DNA from: Microvirga makkahensis
Lineage (GTDB): Bacteria > Pseudomonadota > Alphaproteobacteria > Rhizobiales > Beijerinckiaceae
Direction of reading: 5' to 3'
Assembly: GCF_009830105.1 (NCBI RefSeq)
Contig: NZ_WURB01000001.1
Span: 372,001-436,000, forward strand
DNA: 64,000 nt
Shown here: positions 37,562-46,538 of the stretch, in pieces
How positions within the stretch are numbered: position 1 is the stretch's first letter
Layout of the letters: every line of letters starts with the position of its first letter
Translations under genes and position numbers: made by a program
The notes under the pieces: model-generated
What the model saw: only the letters and a program-made list of their open reading frames with translations
Told to the model about the DNA's origin: nothing
Databases searched by the model: none

Positions 37562-38529
37562 TGCGTCGTCCCAGCCCGGATCACCACGAGCCGGTCCGCA
37601 CCGGATTCGGGCAGCCAGACCTCGCCCGGCCGGCCGAGGATCTGGCGCACGTTAGCCCCCTCCTCAGACTTCGGGATGGTCGTGAAAGCCTCGGTCTTGG
37701 GATCAAAGGAATGAATGGCATTGCCACCGAAGTCGGACACCCAGACTATGTCGCGCTCATCGACATAGACCGCATAGGCCTTTGGGCTCTCGCCGGGCAG
37801 TTTCCAGGCCTTCCACTCGCCAGACACCGGATCGTGCATCGACAACTGGCCCGAGTTCCACTCGGAGATCCACAGACGGCCCTGGCTATCGGACCAAACC
37901 CGCCGCGCCCCCTGGTTCGGGGTCGGGGGTTCGATCACCCTCGCCTCGCCTGTTTCCAGGTCGATCCTCGCCAGGTGATTGCCCGCAAGAGAGACGTAGT
38001 AGACTTCGCCGTCAGGTGTCGAAGCAATGCCGTAGGGTCCACGCCCATCGGGATCCTTGAACACCTTGATATCGCCGGTCTTCGGATCGAGGCGGCCATA
38101 GATGCCGTTTTGTCCTGTGAACCAATGCACGCCGTTCCTGTCGAACGCGCCCGTGTTGAGATTGGTGTAGCCGGTCTCCTTGGGCAGCCGCCAGACCTTC
38201 ACTTCCTCCGTGTGTGGATCAAACCTCACGATGGCGTTCTGCCCGCCGTCGGTGATCCAAGCTGCCCCGTCGGGCCCCTGGATCACGCCGTGAGGCGCCG
38301 ATTTCGGCCCGAGCGGCACCTCGCGCACCTGGCCGGACTTCGGGTCGAGGATACCGAGCGCGCCGTTGCGCTGGGCCGTGTACCAGACCTTCCCATCGGG
38401 AGCCGGAGCGACATCGTGCGGGCGCGCTCCCTGGGGGAGATCGTAGACTTGGCGGTCGAGAGCGGATGCGGACGTGGGAGCGAGGGCGGCAGTTGCCGCA
38501 AAAGCAAGGCGACGGAGCAGCGCGACCAT
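37558..38529 (-). CDS. secreted beta-propeller protein, virginiamycin B lyase-like
   Basis: The 323-residue protein has a signal peptide (RRLAFAATAALAPTSASA) and repeating blades with GPDGAAWITDGGQNAIVRFD, TPDGEVYYVSLAGNHLARID and SQGRLWISEWNSGQLSMHD, i.e. the streptogramin lyase (Vgb) seven-bladed propeller family. Many such proteins are not antibiotic lyases but secreted propellers of unknown role. The coupling with a cytochrome c suggests a periplasmic redox or sensing task. The start at 38529 follows a strong AGGAGG. Confidence 0.88.
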   Translation of the reverse strand: MVALLRRLAFAATAALAPTSASALDRQVYDLPQGARPHDVAPAPDGKVWYTAQRNGALGILDPKSGQVREVPLGPKSAPHGVIQGPDGAAWITDGGQNAIVRFDPHTEEVKVWRLPKETGYTNLNTGAFDRNGVHWFTGQNGIYGRLDPKTGDIKVFKDPDGRGPYGIASTPDGEVYYVSLAGNHLARIDLETGEARVIEPPTPNQGARRVWSDSQGRLWISEWNSGQLSMHDPVSGEWKAWKLPGESPKAYAVYVDERDIVWVSDFGGNAIHSFDPKTEAFTTIPKSEEGANVRQILGRPGEVWLPESGADRLVVIRAGTTQ

Positions 38530-38623
38530 GGGAGCCTCCTGCTGGCGGTGCGGAGCATGGAGCCAGTTTGTGTCAGCCTCCGGGCTGGACAAGACAGGAT
38601 GTGATCACACCGCCGCGACCTCC

Positions 38624-39853
38624 TCAGGTTTGCAGGATCGGGATCGTCGCTCCGCCGACGGCGCTCAGGATCACCACCAGCCACGGCGGCGTCCTCCACA
38701 TGAACAGCAACAGGAACGCGGCCGCCGCGAGGGCAAAGTCGGCGGCACCCAGGATCCCGGCCGTCCAAACCGGGTGATACAGAGCAGCCAGGAGCAGGCC
38801 GACCACAGCGGCATTGACGCCCCTCAGAGCGGACCGCGCCATCGGCCTGCGGCGCAGGTCCTCCCAGAACGGAAGGGCTCCGACGACCAGTAGAAGCGAG
38901 GGCGTGAAAACGGCGACCAGGCACAAGGCCGCCCCGGCCCATCCGTTGGGCTGCGGACCCATGACCGCGCCGAGATAGGCCGCGAAGGTGAACAGCGGAC
39001 CGGGCACCGCCTGGGCCGCGCCGTAGCCGGCGAGGAACGCGTCATTCGACACCCAGCCCGGCGGCACGACTTCCGCCTGGAGCAGCGGCAGGACCACATG
39101 GCCGCCGCCGAACACCAGGGAGCCCGAGCGATAGAAGGCATCGAACAGGGCGATGCTCTGGCTGCCCGTCGCCGCCGCCAGGACCGGCAGCCCGATCAGC
39201 AGAGCGAAGAACGCGAGGAGTGCGGCGAACCCCGCCCTCCGGCTCACGGACAGGGAGAGCACCGCGTGCTCGGCAGGCGCCTCTCCCTGCAGCAGGGTCA
39301 CGCCGACGAGGCCGCCGAGCACGATGGCGCCGATCTGTCCCCAGGCGGAAGGGATGGCCAGGGTCATGACGGCCGCCGCGACTGCCAGGGTGGCGCGCTC
39401 CTTATCCGGTGTGAGGGATCGGGCCATGCCAAGCACGGCCAGCGCCACCACCGCCACGGCGGCCACCTTGAGGCCATGGAGCCATCCGGAGCCGAGAGCC
39501 TCGCCCAGGAATCCGGTGCTGAAGGCGAACAGCACCAGGATGATCGCCGAGGGCAGCGTGAAGGCGGTCCAGGCCGACAATGCCCCGAGATAGCCGGCCC
39601 GGGACAAGCCGATGGCCATGCCGACCTGGCTCGACGCCGGCCCCGGCAGAAACTGGCACAGGGCCACGATGTCCGCGTAGGCCCGCTCGTCGAGCCAGCG
39701 GCGCCGGATGACGAACTCGTCACGGAAATAGCCGAGATGGGCCACAGGACCGCCGAAGGAGGTCAGGCCGAGCTTGAGAAAGGCCAGGAAAACCTCACCA
39801 GCCGCATCCTGGGGCCTCTTCGCCTGCGCCGGAGGGGTCGCCAATTCGTTCAT
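38624..39853 (-). CDS. chrA: chromate transporter, long-chain ChrA
   Basis: The 409-residue membrane protein contains two homologous CHR domains: the first starts FLKLGLTSFGGPVAHLGYFRDEFV and includes LCQFLPGPASSQVGMAIG, the second has FYRSGSLVFGGGHVVLPLLQAEVV and GYGAAQAVPGPLFTFAAYLG. This duplicated layout is that of long-chain ChrA, which expels chromate. The start at 39853 (MNELATPP) is chosen because the homology begins soon after. It belongs with the arsenic genes in a metal/oxyanion resistance island. Confidence 0.93.
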   Translation of the reverse strand: MNELATPPAQAKRPQDAAGEVFLAFLKLGLTSFGGPVAHLGYFRDEFVIRRRWLDERAYADIVALCQFLPGPASSQVGMAIGLSRAGYLGALSAWTAFTLPSAIILVLFAFSTGFLGEALGSGWLHGLKVAAVAVVALAVLGMARSLTPDKERATLAVAAAVMTLAIPSAWGQIGAIVLGGLVGVTLLQGEAPAEHAVLSLSVSRRAGFAALLAFFALLIGLPVLAAATGSQSIALFDAFYRSGSLVFGGGHVVLPLLQAEVVPPGWVSNDAFLAGYGAAQAVPGPLFTFAAYLGAVMGPQPNGWAGAALCLVAVFTPSLLLVVGALPFWEDLRRRPMARSALRGVNAAVVGLLLAALYHPVWTAGILGAADFALAAAAFLLLFMWRTPPWLVVILSAVGGATIPILQT

Positions 39854-39977
39854 GGTCGGATCGAAGCTCGTGGGCGGGAACAATGGGTAAGGTCGCAGGT
39901 TGGGCCGGCGATCCGTTCCGTCGGAACGGTGCCCCGGCATGAGATGTGCTGCAACCACCTCAACCATGGAGAGTGCC

Positions 39978-40367
39978 ATGGCAAGCCCCGCCGAGCGCGA
40001 ACCGGGTAACTACGCCTAGTAGATGCACATTGCGAAGGTCAAGCTCGAGCCGAAGGCGATCAAAGTGACGGCTGTCCCGGGCGTTCAGACCGTCCGCATC
40101 GAAGCAAGGGCGTAGACTTACCGTTTCGTTCGACTGTGATGTGAAGGATGGCACTTTCGGCTTGACTGGGAACCGCAACGGGCGCATTTGCCTTGTCCAT
40201 TCGCACCCTGCTCCGGCGGGCTGCGGACCCACAGGAACCCTGAACTTCATGCCAAGCGACAGTCACAGTCGATTGACCACGCCGTTGCCGGCCTGCGCGG
40301 ACGCCTGATCGCTTGATCGGCTCGCCCATGACCGGTCTGCGACGGCTGGTCGGAAAGAGGTGAGCCC
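39978..40367. other. intergenic stretch, possible decayed small gene
   Basis: A plus-strand frame from ATG 39978 is closed after 13 codons by tandem TAG codons and reopens as MHIAKVKLEPKAIKVTAV up to about 40113. This may be the relic of a small protein gene. Nothing else is recognisable before 40368. Confidence 0.3.
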
Positions 40368-40586
40368 ATGACCCTCCTGAACCTGTTCCCGCTCCGCGCC
40401 GGCGCGCGCACGGAGCACGTATCCTCTGAAGATCGCGGCGTGACGCTGATGATCGTCCTCCTCCTCGGGCTCGTGTTTGCGCCCATTATCGGCCTGCATA
40501 TTGCGATGGTTGCCGCCGGCCCTGCACCGGAGACATCCGACAGCCTTGCCCATCACGCCTCGCCGCCCAAGCCCAGCCGCGGCTGA
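40368..40586 (+). CDS. small single-pass membrane protein (72 aa)
   Basis: The 72-residue frame starts with ATG after AGAGGTGAG and has one clear transmembrane segment (GVTLMIVLLLGLVFAPIIGL, about 24-43), a charged N-terminal tail, and a periplasmic or cytosolic Pro/His-rich end. No family recognised. It ends 24 bases upstream of the corA-like gene, so it may be co-transcribed. Confidence 0.55.
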   Translation: MTLLNLFPLRAGARTEHVSSEDRGVTLMIVLLLGLVFAPIIGLHIAMVAAGPAPETSDSLAHHASPPKPSRG

Positions 40587-40610
40587 TCCTTCTTTTGCCG
40601 GAACTGACCG

Positions 40611-41603
40611 ATGATGAATTTCCATGGCCTGCGCCAGGGCCGGCTCGTGCGCTTGGCGCATGAGGGCACCGCGCTCCCAGTCCCCGCGGACGTGCTCTGG
40701 ATCGACCTCTACGATCCTAGCCACGAGGAGGAGAAGACCGTCGAGGCGCTGCTTGGGCTTCAGGTGCCGACCCGTCAGGAGATGGCCGAGATCGAGGAGT
40801 CGGCTCGTCTCTACGAGGAGCACGGCGCCCTGGTCATGACGGCGGTTGTCATCAACGGTGTCGCCGAGGGCCGGCCCTCCCGCACTCAGGTTACCTTCGT
40901 TCTGACCCCGACCCACCTGGTCTCGGTACGTTACGCCGACCCGGTGCCCTTCCGCACGTTCATGGCCAAGACCCAGCGTCAGCCCGGTGCCCACACCACC
41001 AGCGACGGCCTCCTCGCCTCGCTCCTGGAAAGCATCGTCGAGCGGGCCGCCGACGTGCTGGAGATGGTGGCGGCCGACTTGAACGAGGTCTCAACCCGGC
41101 TCTTCATCGAGGACCGCAGCCCGAAGCGCCGCAAGGTCAAGCGGGTGGAGGACGAACTCCAGGTGCTGATCAAGCGACTTGGGCGCAAGAACATGACTAT
41201 CGCAATCCTGCGCGAAAGCCTGCTGTCGCTGTCGCGACTGATCCCCTATGTTCGCCAGGGGGCGGAGGAGTGGCTCACCAACGGTAGCCCGGCCCGCCTG
41301 AAGCAGGTCGAGCGCGACCTGCGTTCGCTCTCGGCCTATGAGGGGCAACTGTCATCCGAGATCGTGTACCTGCATGAGGCGACGCTCGGGCTGATCAATC
41401 TCGACCAGAACCGCATCATCAAGGTGTTCTCGATTGCCGCCGTGCTGTTTCTGCCGCCCACCCTGGTGGGCACGATCTACGGCATGAACTTCGAACGCAT
41501 GCCGGAGCTGGCCTGGGGCTACGGCTATGTCTTTGCCCTAGCGCTGATGGTCGTCTCGGCCGTGCTGCCCTATCATTGGTTCAAGTGGAGGGGCTGGCTC
41601 TAG
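40611..41603 (+). CDS. corA: CorA family magnesium/divalent metal transporter
   Basis: The 330-residue protein has the large N-terminal cytoplasmic domain (from WIDLYDPSHEEE), a long stalk helix, and two C-terminal transmembrane segments. The pore signature GMN is present in IYGMNFERMPEL, followed by WGYGYVFALALMVVSAVLPYHWFKWRGWL. It should conduct Mg2+ or Co2+/Ni2+ inward. Confidence 0.93.
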   Translation: MMNFHGLRQGRLVRLAHEGTALPVPADVLWIDLYDPSHEEEKTVEALLGLQVPTRQEMAEIEESARLYEEHGALVMTAVVINGVAEGRPSRTQVTFVLTPTHLVSVRYADPVPFRTFMAKTQRQPGAHTTSDGLLASLLESIVERAADVLEMVAADLNEVSTRLFIEDRSPKRRKVKRVEDELQVLIKRLGRKNMTIAILRESLLSLSRLIPYVRQGAEEWLTNGSPARLKQVERDLRSLSAYEGQLSSEIVYLHEATLGLINLDQNRIIKVFSIAAVLFLPPTLVGTIYGMNFERMPELAWGYGYVFALALMVVSAVLPYHWFKWRGWL

Positions 41604-41634
41604 CTCTCCCCCCTCCGGCTGATCGCCAGGAGGG

Positions 41635-42434
41635 GTGCCATGCTCCATCCCGTACGCGTTGCTGCTCCTTTTCTCCCTGACATGGGCGGCCGCCCTGGTC
41701 TCTACATCCCCGGCCCGGACGCAATCGGAAGTCGACCTCGCGCTCGTGCTGGCGGTGGACATCTCCTGCTCCATGGATCCGGCCGAGCAGGAACTCCAGC
41801 GATCAGGGTTCGCCGAGGCCTTCCGCTCGACAGAGGTCCAGGATGCAATCCGCAGCGGCATGCTGGGCCGGATTGCCGTCACCTACGTGGAATGGGGCAG
41901 CAGCTACGATCAGAAGGTGCTGGTGCCCTGGACGGTCCGCGATGGAACCGAAACCACCTGCACTTTGCGGCGACCCTCGACACGCTGCCCCTTCGTCGTG
42001 GCATGCGCAGCTCGATCTCGGCTGCGCTGGACAGGGCCGTCGGCTTGTTCGATGAGGGCGGCCTGAGTTCCGGCCGCAGGGTGATCGATGTCTCGGGCGA
42101 CGGCGCCAACAACGAGGGCCGGCCTGTGCTCCAGGCGCGCGAGAACGCGGTGGCGAAGGGCGTCATCATCAACGGCCTGCCGCTGATGCTCAAGAAGTCT
42201 GGCTACATGGATGATTTTGGTCTTGATCTGTACTTCCGCGTCTGTGTCATTGGCGGCCAGGGCTCCTCCATAGTGCGGGCGCGTGACAAGGCGCAGCTCA
42301 AGGAGGCGATCAAGACCAAAATCATCCTCGAGGTTTCCGGCATCGATCCCTCCCCTCACCCGCTTGTGCAGCGGGCACAAGCCGATGATTGCCTGAAGGG
42401 CGAGACACAATGGCGCAACAGGATGGGCAACTGA
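41635..42434 (+). pseudogene. DUF1194 protein gene with a frameshift
   Basis: From the GTG at 41635, after AGGAGGG, the frame encodes a signal peptide (YALLLLFSLTWAAALV) and VDLALVLAVDISCSMD, QRSGFAEAFRSTEVQD, RIAVTYVEWG and VLVPWTV, a close relative of the partial gene at 1-307. Between about 41950 and 41962 the reading frame changes by one; the next frame continues as HFAATLDTLPLRRGMRSSISAALDRAV, VIDVSGDGANNEGRPV and on to a stop at 42434. Only one lesion is visible, so a sequencing or assembly error is possible. Confidence 0.8.
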
Positions 42435-42437
42435 GCG

Positions 42438-43247
42438 CTATCGGCCGGGAAGCACCAGCACCTGGGGCTGCCTCGGCAAGCTTGCGCGCGAGATTGTCAC
42501 GGAGGCCGTGTCGCTGAACTCGACCGGGTAGTGCTCGCGGGCGGCTGAGAGGAAGCGCTCCAGGGTTGAGGAATTGAAGTAGTGCATCGGCACCATGAGG
42601 GGTGCGTTGATGGACTTGAGTACCTCCATCATGTCCCTAGTTTCCATGGTGTAACCACCATCGACCGGCACCAGCAGAACATCGATGCGCCCAAGCTTGG
42701 TCAGGTGCTCCGGTGTGAGGGTATGGTGCAGATGCCCCAGATGCGCGATGCAGAGCTGGGCCGTCTCAAACACGAAGATCGAGTTGCCGTCGTACTCGGT
42801 TGTTCCGCCATAGGTACGGATGTTGGTGGAGACGTTGCGGATCCGGACATCCCCGACGGTGAGATCGTGATCGGCTGGACCGCCGGCAGGGTTCCAGCCC
42901 CGGAGCACATGCGCAATCTCAGGGTCGGGAGCCCGGCTGAAGTGGGTGGAATGCGCCTTGTTCATGGTGACGATGCGCGGCGGTGTCGAAGGCCGGACGG
43001 AGTCGTTGTAGTCGGTGGCGATGCGGATGCCTTGCGGTGTCTCGATCACGAAGGTGGCGTGTCCGACGAAGGTCACGCCGACCTCGTTTTGCGCGAGCGC
43101 GGCCCGGATCACGAGCGGCGGCGCCGAGGCGATCAGGCCCGGGCAGGCTTCCGGCTTCTCCTGCTCCGCCGCCTGCGGCAAGGATGCGCCACCGGTCAGC
43201 AGGAAGGCGGCCAGCCCTCCCGTCATCACCCTTTGCAGAGCTCCCAT
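42438..43247 (-). CDS. secreted metallo-beta-lactamase fold protein, UlaG-like
   Basis: The 269-residue protein has a signal peptide (MTGGLAAFLLTGGASLPQAA) and the MBL fold of the UlaG type: VGHATFVIETPQGIRIATDYND, GDVRIRNVSTN, IAHLGHLHHTLTPEHL, VLLVPVDGGYTM and PMHYFNS. The usual HxHxDH metal motif is replaced by KAHSTHF, so the metal site is altered. Related lactonase-like proteins hydrolyse small substrates, but the activity is uncertain here. The start at 43247 follows GGGAGGTGGG. Confidence 0.8.
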   Translation of the reverse strand: MGALQRVMTGGLAAFLLTGGASLPQAAEQEKPEACPGLIASAPPLVIRAALAQNEVGVTFVGHATFVIETPQGIRIATDYNDSVRPSTPPRIVTMNKAHSTHFSRAPDPEIAHVLRGWNPAGGPADHDLTVGDVRIRNVSTNIRTYGGTTEYDGNSIFVFETAQLCIAHLGHLHHTLTPEHLTKLGRIDVLLVPVDGGYTMETRDMMEVLKSINAPLMVPMHYFNSSTLERFLSAAREHYPVEFSDTASVTISRASLPRQPQVLVLPGR

Positions 43248-43429
43248 TCCCACCTCCCGGCTAGACACCCCACCCCGCGTGGGATTCCATGAGAAAGCAA
43301 ATTCCGGGCACCGTCTTGCGGCCTCCTGCGAGGATGTGCAGGATCTGACCTATCAGATAGGACACCCGTCCAGGTTCGTCATCGTCCAATCGTCGCGTGC
43401 GGGGCGGCCACAGACTTCCGCTCCGGCGA

Positions 43430-43889
43430 TCCTCGTTCCCGCAGCCGACGTCCTCGACGGTCATCCGCCGGACTGACAAACCCAGGTCCGGGCGGGTGTG
43501 GGCGTACCAAGCATCAGCGGAGCGGCTCCCGGACATCGAACCCGACCGAGGCATAGAGCGACATCGAGAGGGTGCAGAAGGCATCCTGGGCAGGCGTTCG
43601 CCGATCGCGTCGTCAGCCCGGGCAAGGGCTGCCTCCATGAGCCGCCGCCCGAGGCCGCTGCCTAGACCAACGCATCGACAGGGATTGGCCCAATGCCGCA
43701 GATCGGGTCGCCTTCGGTGATGAAGCTGCCGCCGACCAGCCGCCCATCCAGCTCGGCGGCCACCCCATAGATCGATGGGGTCGCGATGAAGGTCTCGGCC
43801 AGCTGCGTTCCCGCATCCCCCGATGGGAAGTCCCACAGGAAGCCAGCTGGTCCGCGATCCCCTGAAGGCCCCGAAGAAGATGCGTCCAC
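43430..43889 (-). pseudogene. GNAT family acetyltransferase remnant
   Basis: Three frames of the minus strand carry consecutive parts of one GNAT protein: GTQLAETFIATPSIYGVAAELDGRLVGG and GIGPIPVD in the first, GLGSGLGRRLMEAALARAD (the acetyl-CoA P-loop) in the second, and QDAFCTLSMSLYASVGFDVREPL in the third, then RRMTVEDVG in the second again. At least two frameshifts are needed, so the gene is dead. The orientation is the same as the MBL gene. Confidence 0.68.
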
Positions 43890-44018
43890 AGACCCTGCAT
43901 CGGCGGTTCAGCGGGACGAAGCTCCGGGAGCATGACTGCCTCCCGCTTGCAGCGTCCCGATCATGTCCGTGCCTCCGATTGCGCTGGATTGCCTGTCAGG
44001 TTCCTGCGGAAGCGCATA

Positions 44019-44135
44019 TCAGGCGAATGAGATTCCGAGCCAGATCGTGAGGAAGGCAAAGAAACTGACGATGGCACCCCACTCCGATCCCGTCAGCCTG
44101 CCTGAAGGTGACGCTGATGGATCGCCCGTGACCAT
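44019..44135 (-). CDS. very small membrane protein (38 aa), tentative
   Basis: The 38-codon frame from ATG 44135, after GAGGGTGG, ends with a transmembrane helix (EWGAIVSFFAFLTIWLGISFA). Its composition looks real, but without relatives it could be chance. Confidence 0.38.
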   Translation of the reverse strand: MVTGDPSASPSGRLTGSEWGAIVSFFAFLTIWLGISFA

Positions 44136-44386
44136 GATACCACCCTCGCTCGATATGGCCCCGCTGCCGCCAGGGACACGCGAGGCTCTCAATCGCACCT
44201 GACCCAAGGTACGGCGGAGTGCTGGCCGCGGATGTGCTGGGTGACACACCCGCTGACACGGCACGATCCCCTGCGGGCAGTCCTGTCCCACCAACCTTTG
44301 CGGCCGTCGCGAGGCGGGGAAGGAGGCCGAAATCGCCGTTGCCCCCCGGAGGCCAAGCAGGTTCGCAACAGGCACATTGATCGATT

Positions 44387-44406
44387 ATTTCGAAAATTCT
44401 AGAAAT
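44387..44406. promoter_or_regulatory. ArsR-type operator
   Basis: ATTTCGAAAATTCTAGAAAT is an imperfect inverted repeat with outer arms ATTTC/GAAAT, AT-rich in a GC-rich setting, 41-60 bases upstream of the arsR2 start. This is the size and position of SmtB/ArsR operators, and TTGACG overlapping downstream (44412-44417) could be the -35 element. Confidence 0.6.
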
Positions 44407-44446
44407 AGCGGTTGACGCGGACATGCAACCGATCCACGTTATTCTC

Positions 44447-44764
44447 ATGAATATCGAACAAGCAGCCAAGCAACTCGAAGCGCTCGGGAACGTCACCCGG
44501 CTCCAAGTCTACCGCACCCTTGTCCGCGCAGGGGAAGCGGGCCTGCCCGTCGGGCAGATCCAGGAGCGCCTGGGCATCCCCGGCTCTACGCTCTCGCACC
44601 ACCTCCAACGGCTCCTGCTGACTGGGCTGGTGACGCAGGAGCGGCAGGCCACGACCCTGATCTGTCGGGCCAGCTTCCCAGCCATGAATGGCCTCATCGG
44701 TTTCCTTGCCGACGAGTGCTGTGCCGATGCCGGATGTGCATCCCAGGCAGAGAACGCCGCCTGA
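44447..44764 (+). CDS. arsR: ArsR family regulator (second copy)
   Basis: The 105-residue repressor (from MNIEQAAKQLEALGN) has the ArsR winged helix with GLPVGQIQERLGIPGSTLSHHLQRLL and a C-terminal cysteine cluster ADECCADAGC suited to As(III). ATG 44423 in frame upstream is possible but begins inside the promoter region. It is only distantly similar to the first ArsR. An inverted-repeat operator lies directly upstream, and it is followed by the flavoprotein and MFS genes, so it probably controls that second arsenic operon. Confidence 0.88.
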   Translation: MNIEQAAKQLEALGNVTRLQVYRTLVRAGEAGLPVGQIQERLGIPGSTLSHHLQRLLLTGLVTQERQATTLICRASFPAMNGLIGFLADECCADAGCASQAENAA

Positions 44765-45089
44765 CTTATTTTGCCCGGTATTTCCATGATTCTAGGATCA
44801 AGAAAGGAGCGACGGGTGCCAGGCTTCATTCCATTCCTCCGCCGCGCCCGTGCCTCCCGGAGCCGTCGGCGCGACGTCTCCCGGGCGAGCTGGACGGCCA
44901 TCTCCGGCGCGACATCGGCCGTGAGCGGACCGGCGTCCTTGCCGCCTTGGCCCTGCCCAGCCATCTCGAACCCTCGCGTATGCTCAAGATCCTCTGCGGT
45001 CGCGGACATGTCTTCCTCATGCGCGTACGCGACGGCTTCGCTCCCCGACCTGCCTCCTGCTGCGGCTGATCCCCACAAGGAGACTGTCC
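44765..45089. other. gap between arsR2 and the flavoprotein gene
   Basis: About 325 bases. A frame ending near 45069 (MLKILCGRGHVFLMRVRDGF then ASCCG) looks partly protein-like but has no supported start. It may be a relic of another small ars-associated gene. Confidence 0.35.
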
Positions 45090-46529
45090 ATGACTGCGCT
45101 TGAGTCCCTTCCCGTTGCCGTCATCGGGGCAGGCCCGGTCGGCCTCGCCGCCGCCGCCCACCTGATCCAGCGTGGGCTGCCCGTAAAGGTCTACGAGGCG
45201 GGCCAGACCGTCGGCGCCAACGTCCGCGACTGGAGCCACGTCCGCCTGTTCTCGCCTTGGGAGTACAATACCGACACCGCTGCCCGCGCCCTGCTCCAGT
45301 CTCACGGCTGGCAGGAGCCTTCCAGGAAGGCCGTGCCGACGGGATCGGACCTGTACGAGGCGTACCTTAAGCCCCTGGCCGAGACACCCGAAATGGCGTC
45401 CGTCATAGAGACGGGCGCCAAGGTCACCGCCATCACCCGACAGGGCGCCGACAAGGTGCTCGGCAAGGGACGCGAGACCAAGCCGTTCGTGCTCGCCGTC
45501 TCGAACGGCAACGGCACGACCAGGCGCGACCTGGCGCGGGCGGTGATCGACGCCTCCGGGACGTGGACGACGCCGAATCCTCTCGGCGCGGGTGGAATCC
45601 AGGCGGAGGGCGAAGCCGAGCATGCCGACCGCATAGCCTACCGCATTCCCGATGTGCTCGGGCCGGATCGTGCCACCTATGAGGGCAGGACGACGCTCGT
45701 CGTCGGTGCCGGGCACTCGGCCGCGAACGTGCTCCTCGACCTCGCCCGACTGGCCGAGCGCAGTCCTGCAACATCGATCGTGTGGGCGACCCGCGGAGCG
45801 AACCTGATGAGGGTATATGGCGGCGGGCGCGCCGACCAGCTCCCCGCCCGGGGCGAGCTCGGCTCCAAGCTCAAGGCCCTCGTTGACAGTGAACGGATCA
45901 CATTGGTCGCTGGCTTCTCCGTCGTCCGCGTCAAGACCATCGGCGACCAGGTCGTCCTTGAGGGCGAGACCGCGGACGGCGTCCGGGAGGTCGGTCCCGT
46001 CGACCGGATCGTGGTCACGACCGGACAGCGTCCGGACCTGAACCTCACGCGGGAACTGCGCCTCGACCTCGATCCGTGGCTGGAGAGCTCCAAGGCGCTC
46101 GGTCCCCTGATCGACCCGAACCTGCATTCCTGCGGATCGGTGCCGCCGCATGGCCACCGCGAGCTCGCCCATCCCGAGCCGGGCTTCTACACGGTCGGAA
46201 TCAAGAGCTACGGGAGGGCGCCGACCTTCCTGATGCTGACGGGCTATGAGCAAGCGCGATCGGTCGTGGCGGCCATTGCCGGCGACCTTGCGACGGCGGA
46301 CGACATCCACCTCGTCCTGCCGGAGACGGGCGTGTGCTCGACCGGCCTTGCCCCGGTCGCGGCGGCATCGTCCGGCTGCTGCGGAAGTCCCGCTCCCGTG
46401 AACGTCGACGTGTGCTGCGTCGCGGACGCGGCGGCCAGGGCAGACGGCAAGGACGGCTGTGGCTGCGGCTCCGCGGATGCACCGAACAAGCCGTCGGAGA
46501 AAGTTGCGGAACCCGCGGGCTGCTGCTGA
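45090..46529 (+). CDS. FAD/NAD(P)-binding flavoprotein with cysteine-rich C-terminal tail
   Basis: The 479-residue protein has an N-terminal FAD-binding GxGxxG (VAVIGAGPVGLAAAAHLIQRG), a second Rossmann motif (TLVVGAGHSAANVLLDLARLA, about 205-225) and a thioredoxin-reductase/monooxygenase-like layout with HVRLFSPWEYN. The last 70 residues form a tail rich in cysteines: SSGCCGSPAP, VDVCCVAD, DGCGCGSAD and AGCC. Such vicinal thiols are ideal As(III) ligands. The placement between arsR2 and an MFS transporter makes it an arsenic-related oxidoreductase; similar genes are seen in ars operons, but the reaction is not established. Confidence 0.85.
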   Translation: MTALESLPVAVIGAGPVGLAAAAHLIQRGLPVKVYEAGQTVGANVRDWSHVRLFSPWEYNTDTAARALLQSHGWQEPSRKAVPTGSDLYEAYLKPLAETPEMASVIETGAKVTAITRQGADKVLGKGRETKPFVLAVSNGNGTTRRDLARAVIDASGTWTTPNPLGAGGIQAEGEAEHADRIAYRIPDVLGPDRATYEGRTTLVVGAGHSAANVLLDLARLAERSPATSIVWATRGANLMRVYGGGRADQLPARGELGSKLKALVDSERITLVAGFSVVRVKTIGDQVVLEGETADGVREVGPVDRIVVTTGQRPDLNLTRELRLDLDPWLESSKALGPLIDPNLHSCGSVPPHGHRELAHPEPGFYTVGIKSYGRAPTFLMLTGYEQARSVVAAIAGDLATADDIHLVLPETGVCSTGLAPVAAASSGCCGSPAPVNVDVCCVADAAARADGKDGCGCGSADAPNKPSEKVAEPAGCC

Positions 46530-46538
46530 GCTTCGCGG

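Noticed and set aside
37558-38529. Reading the propeller gene as an antibiotic resistance lyase
   Set aside because: The family similarity to virginiamycin B lyase is only fold-level; signal peptide and coupling to cytochrome c argue for another role.
44771-45069. Possible small gene between arsR2 and the flavoprotein
   Set aside because: Two overlapping frames compete, neither has a supported start or recognised family.
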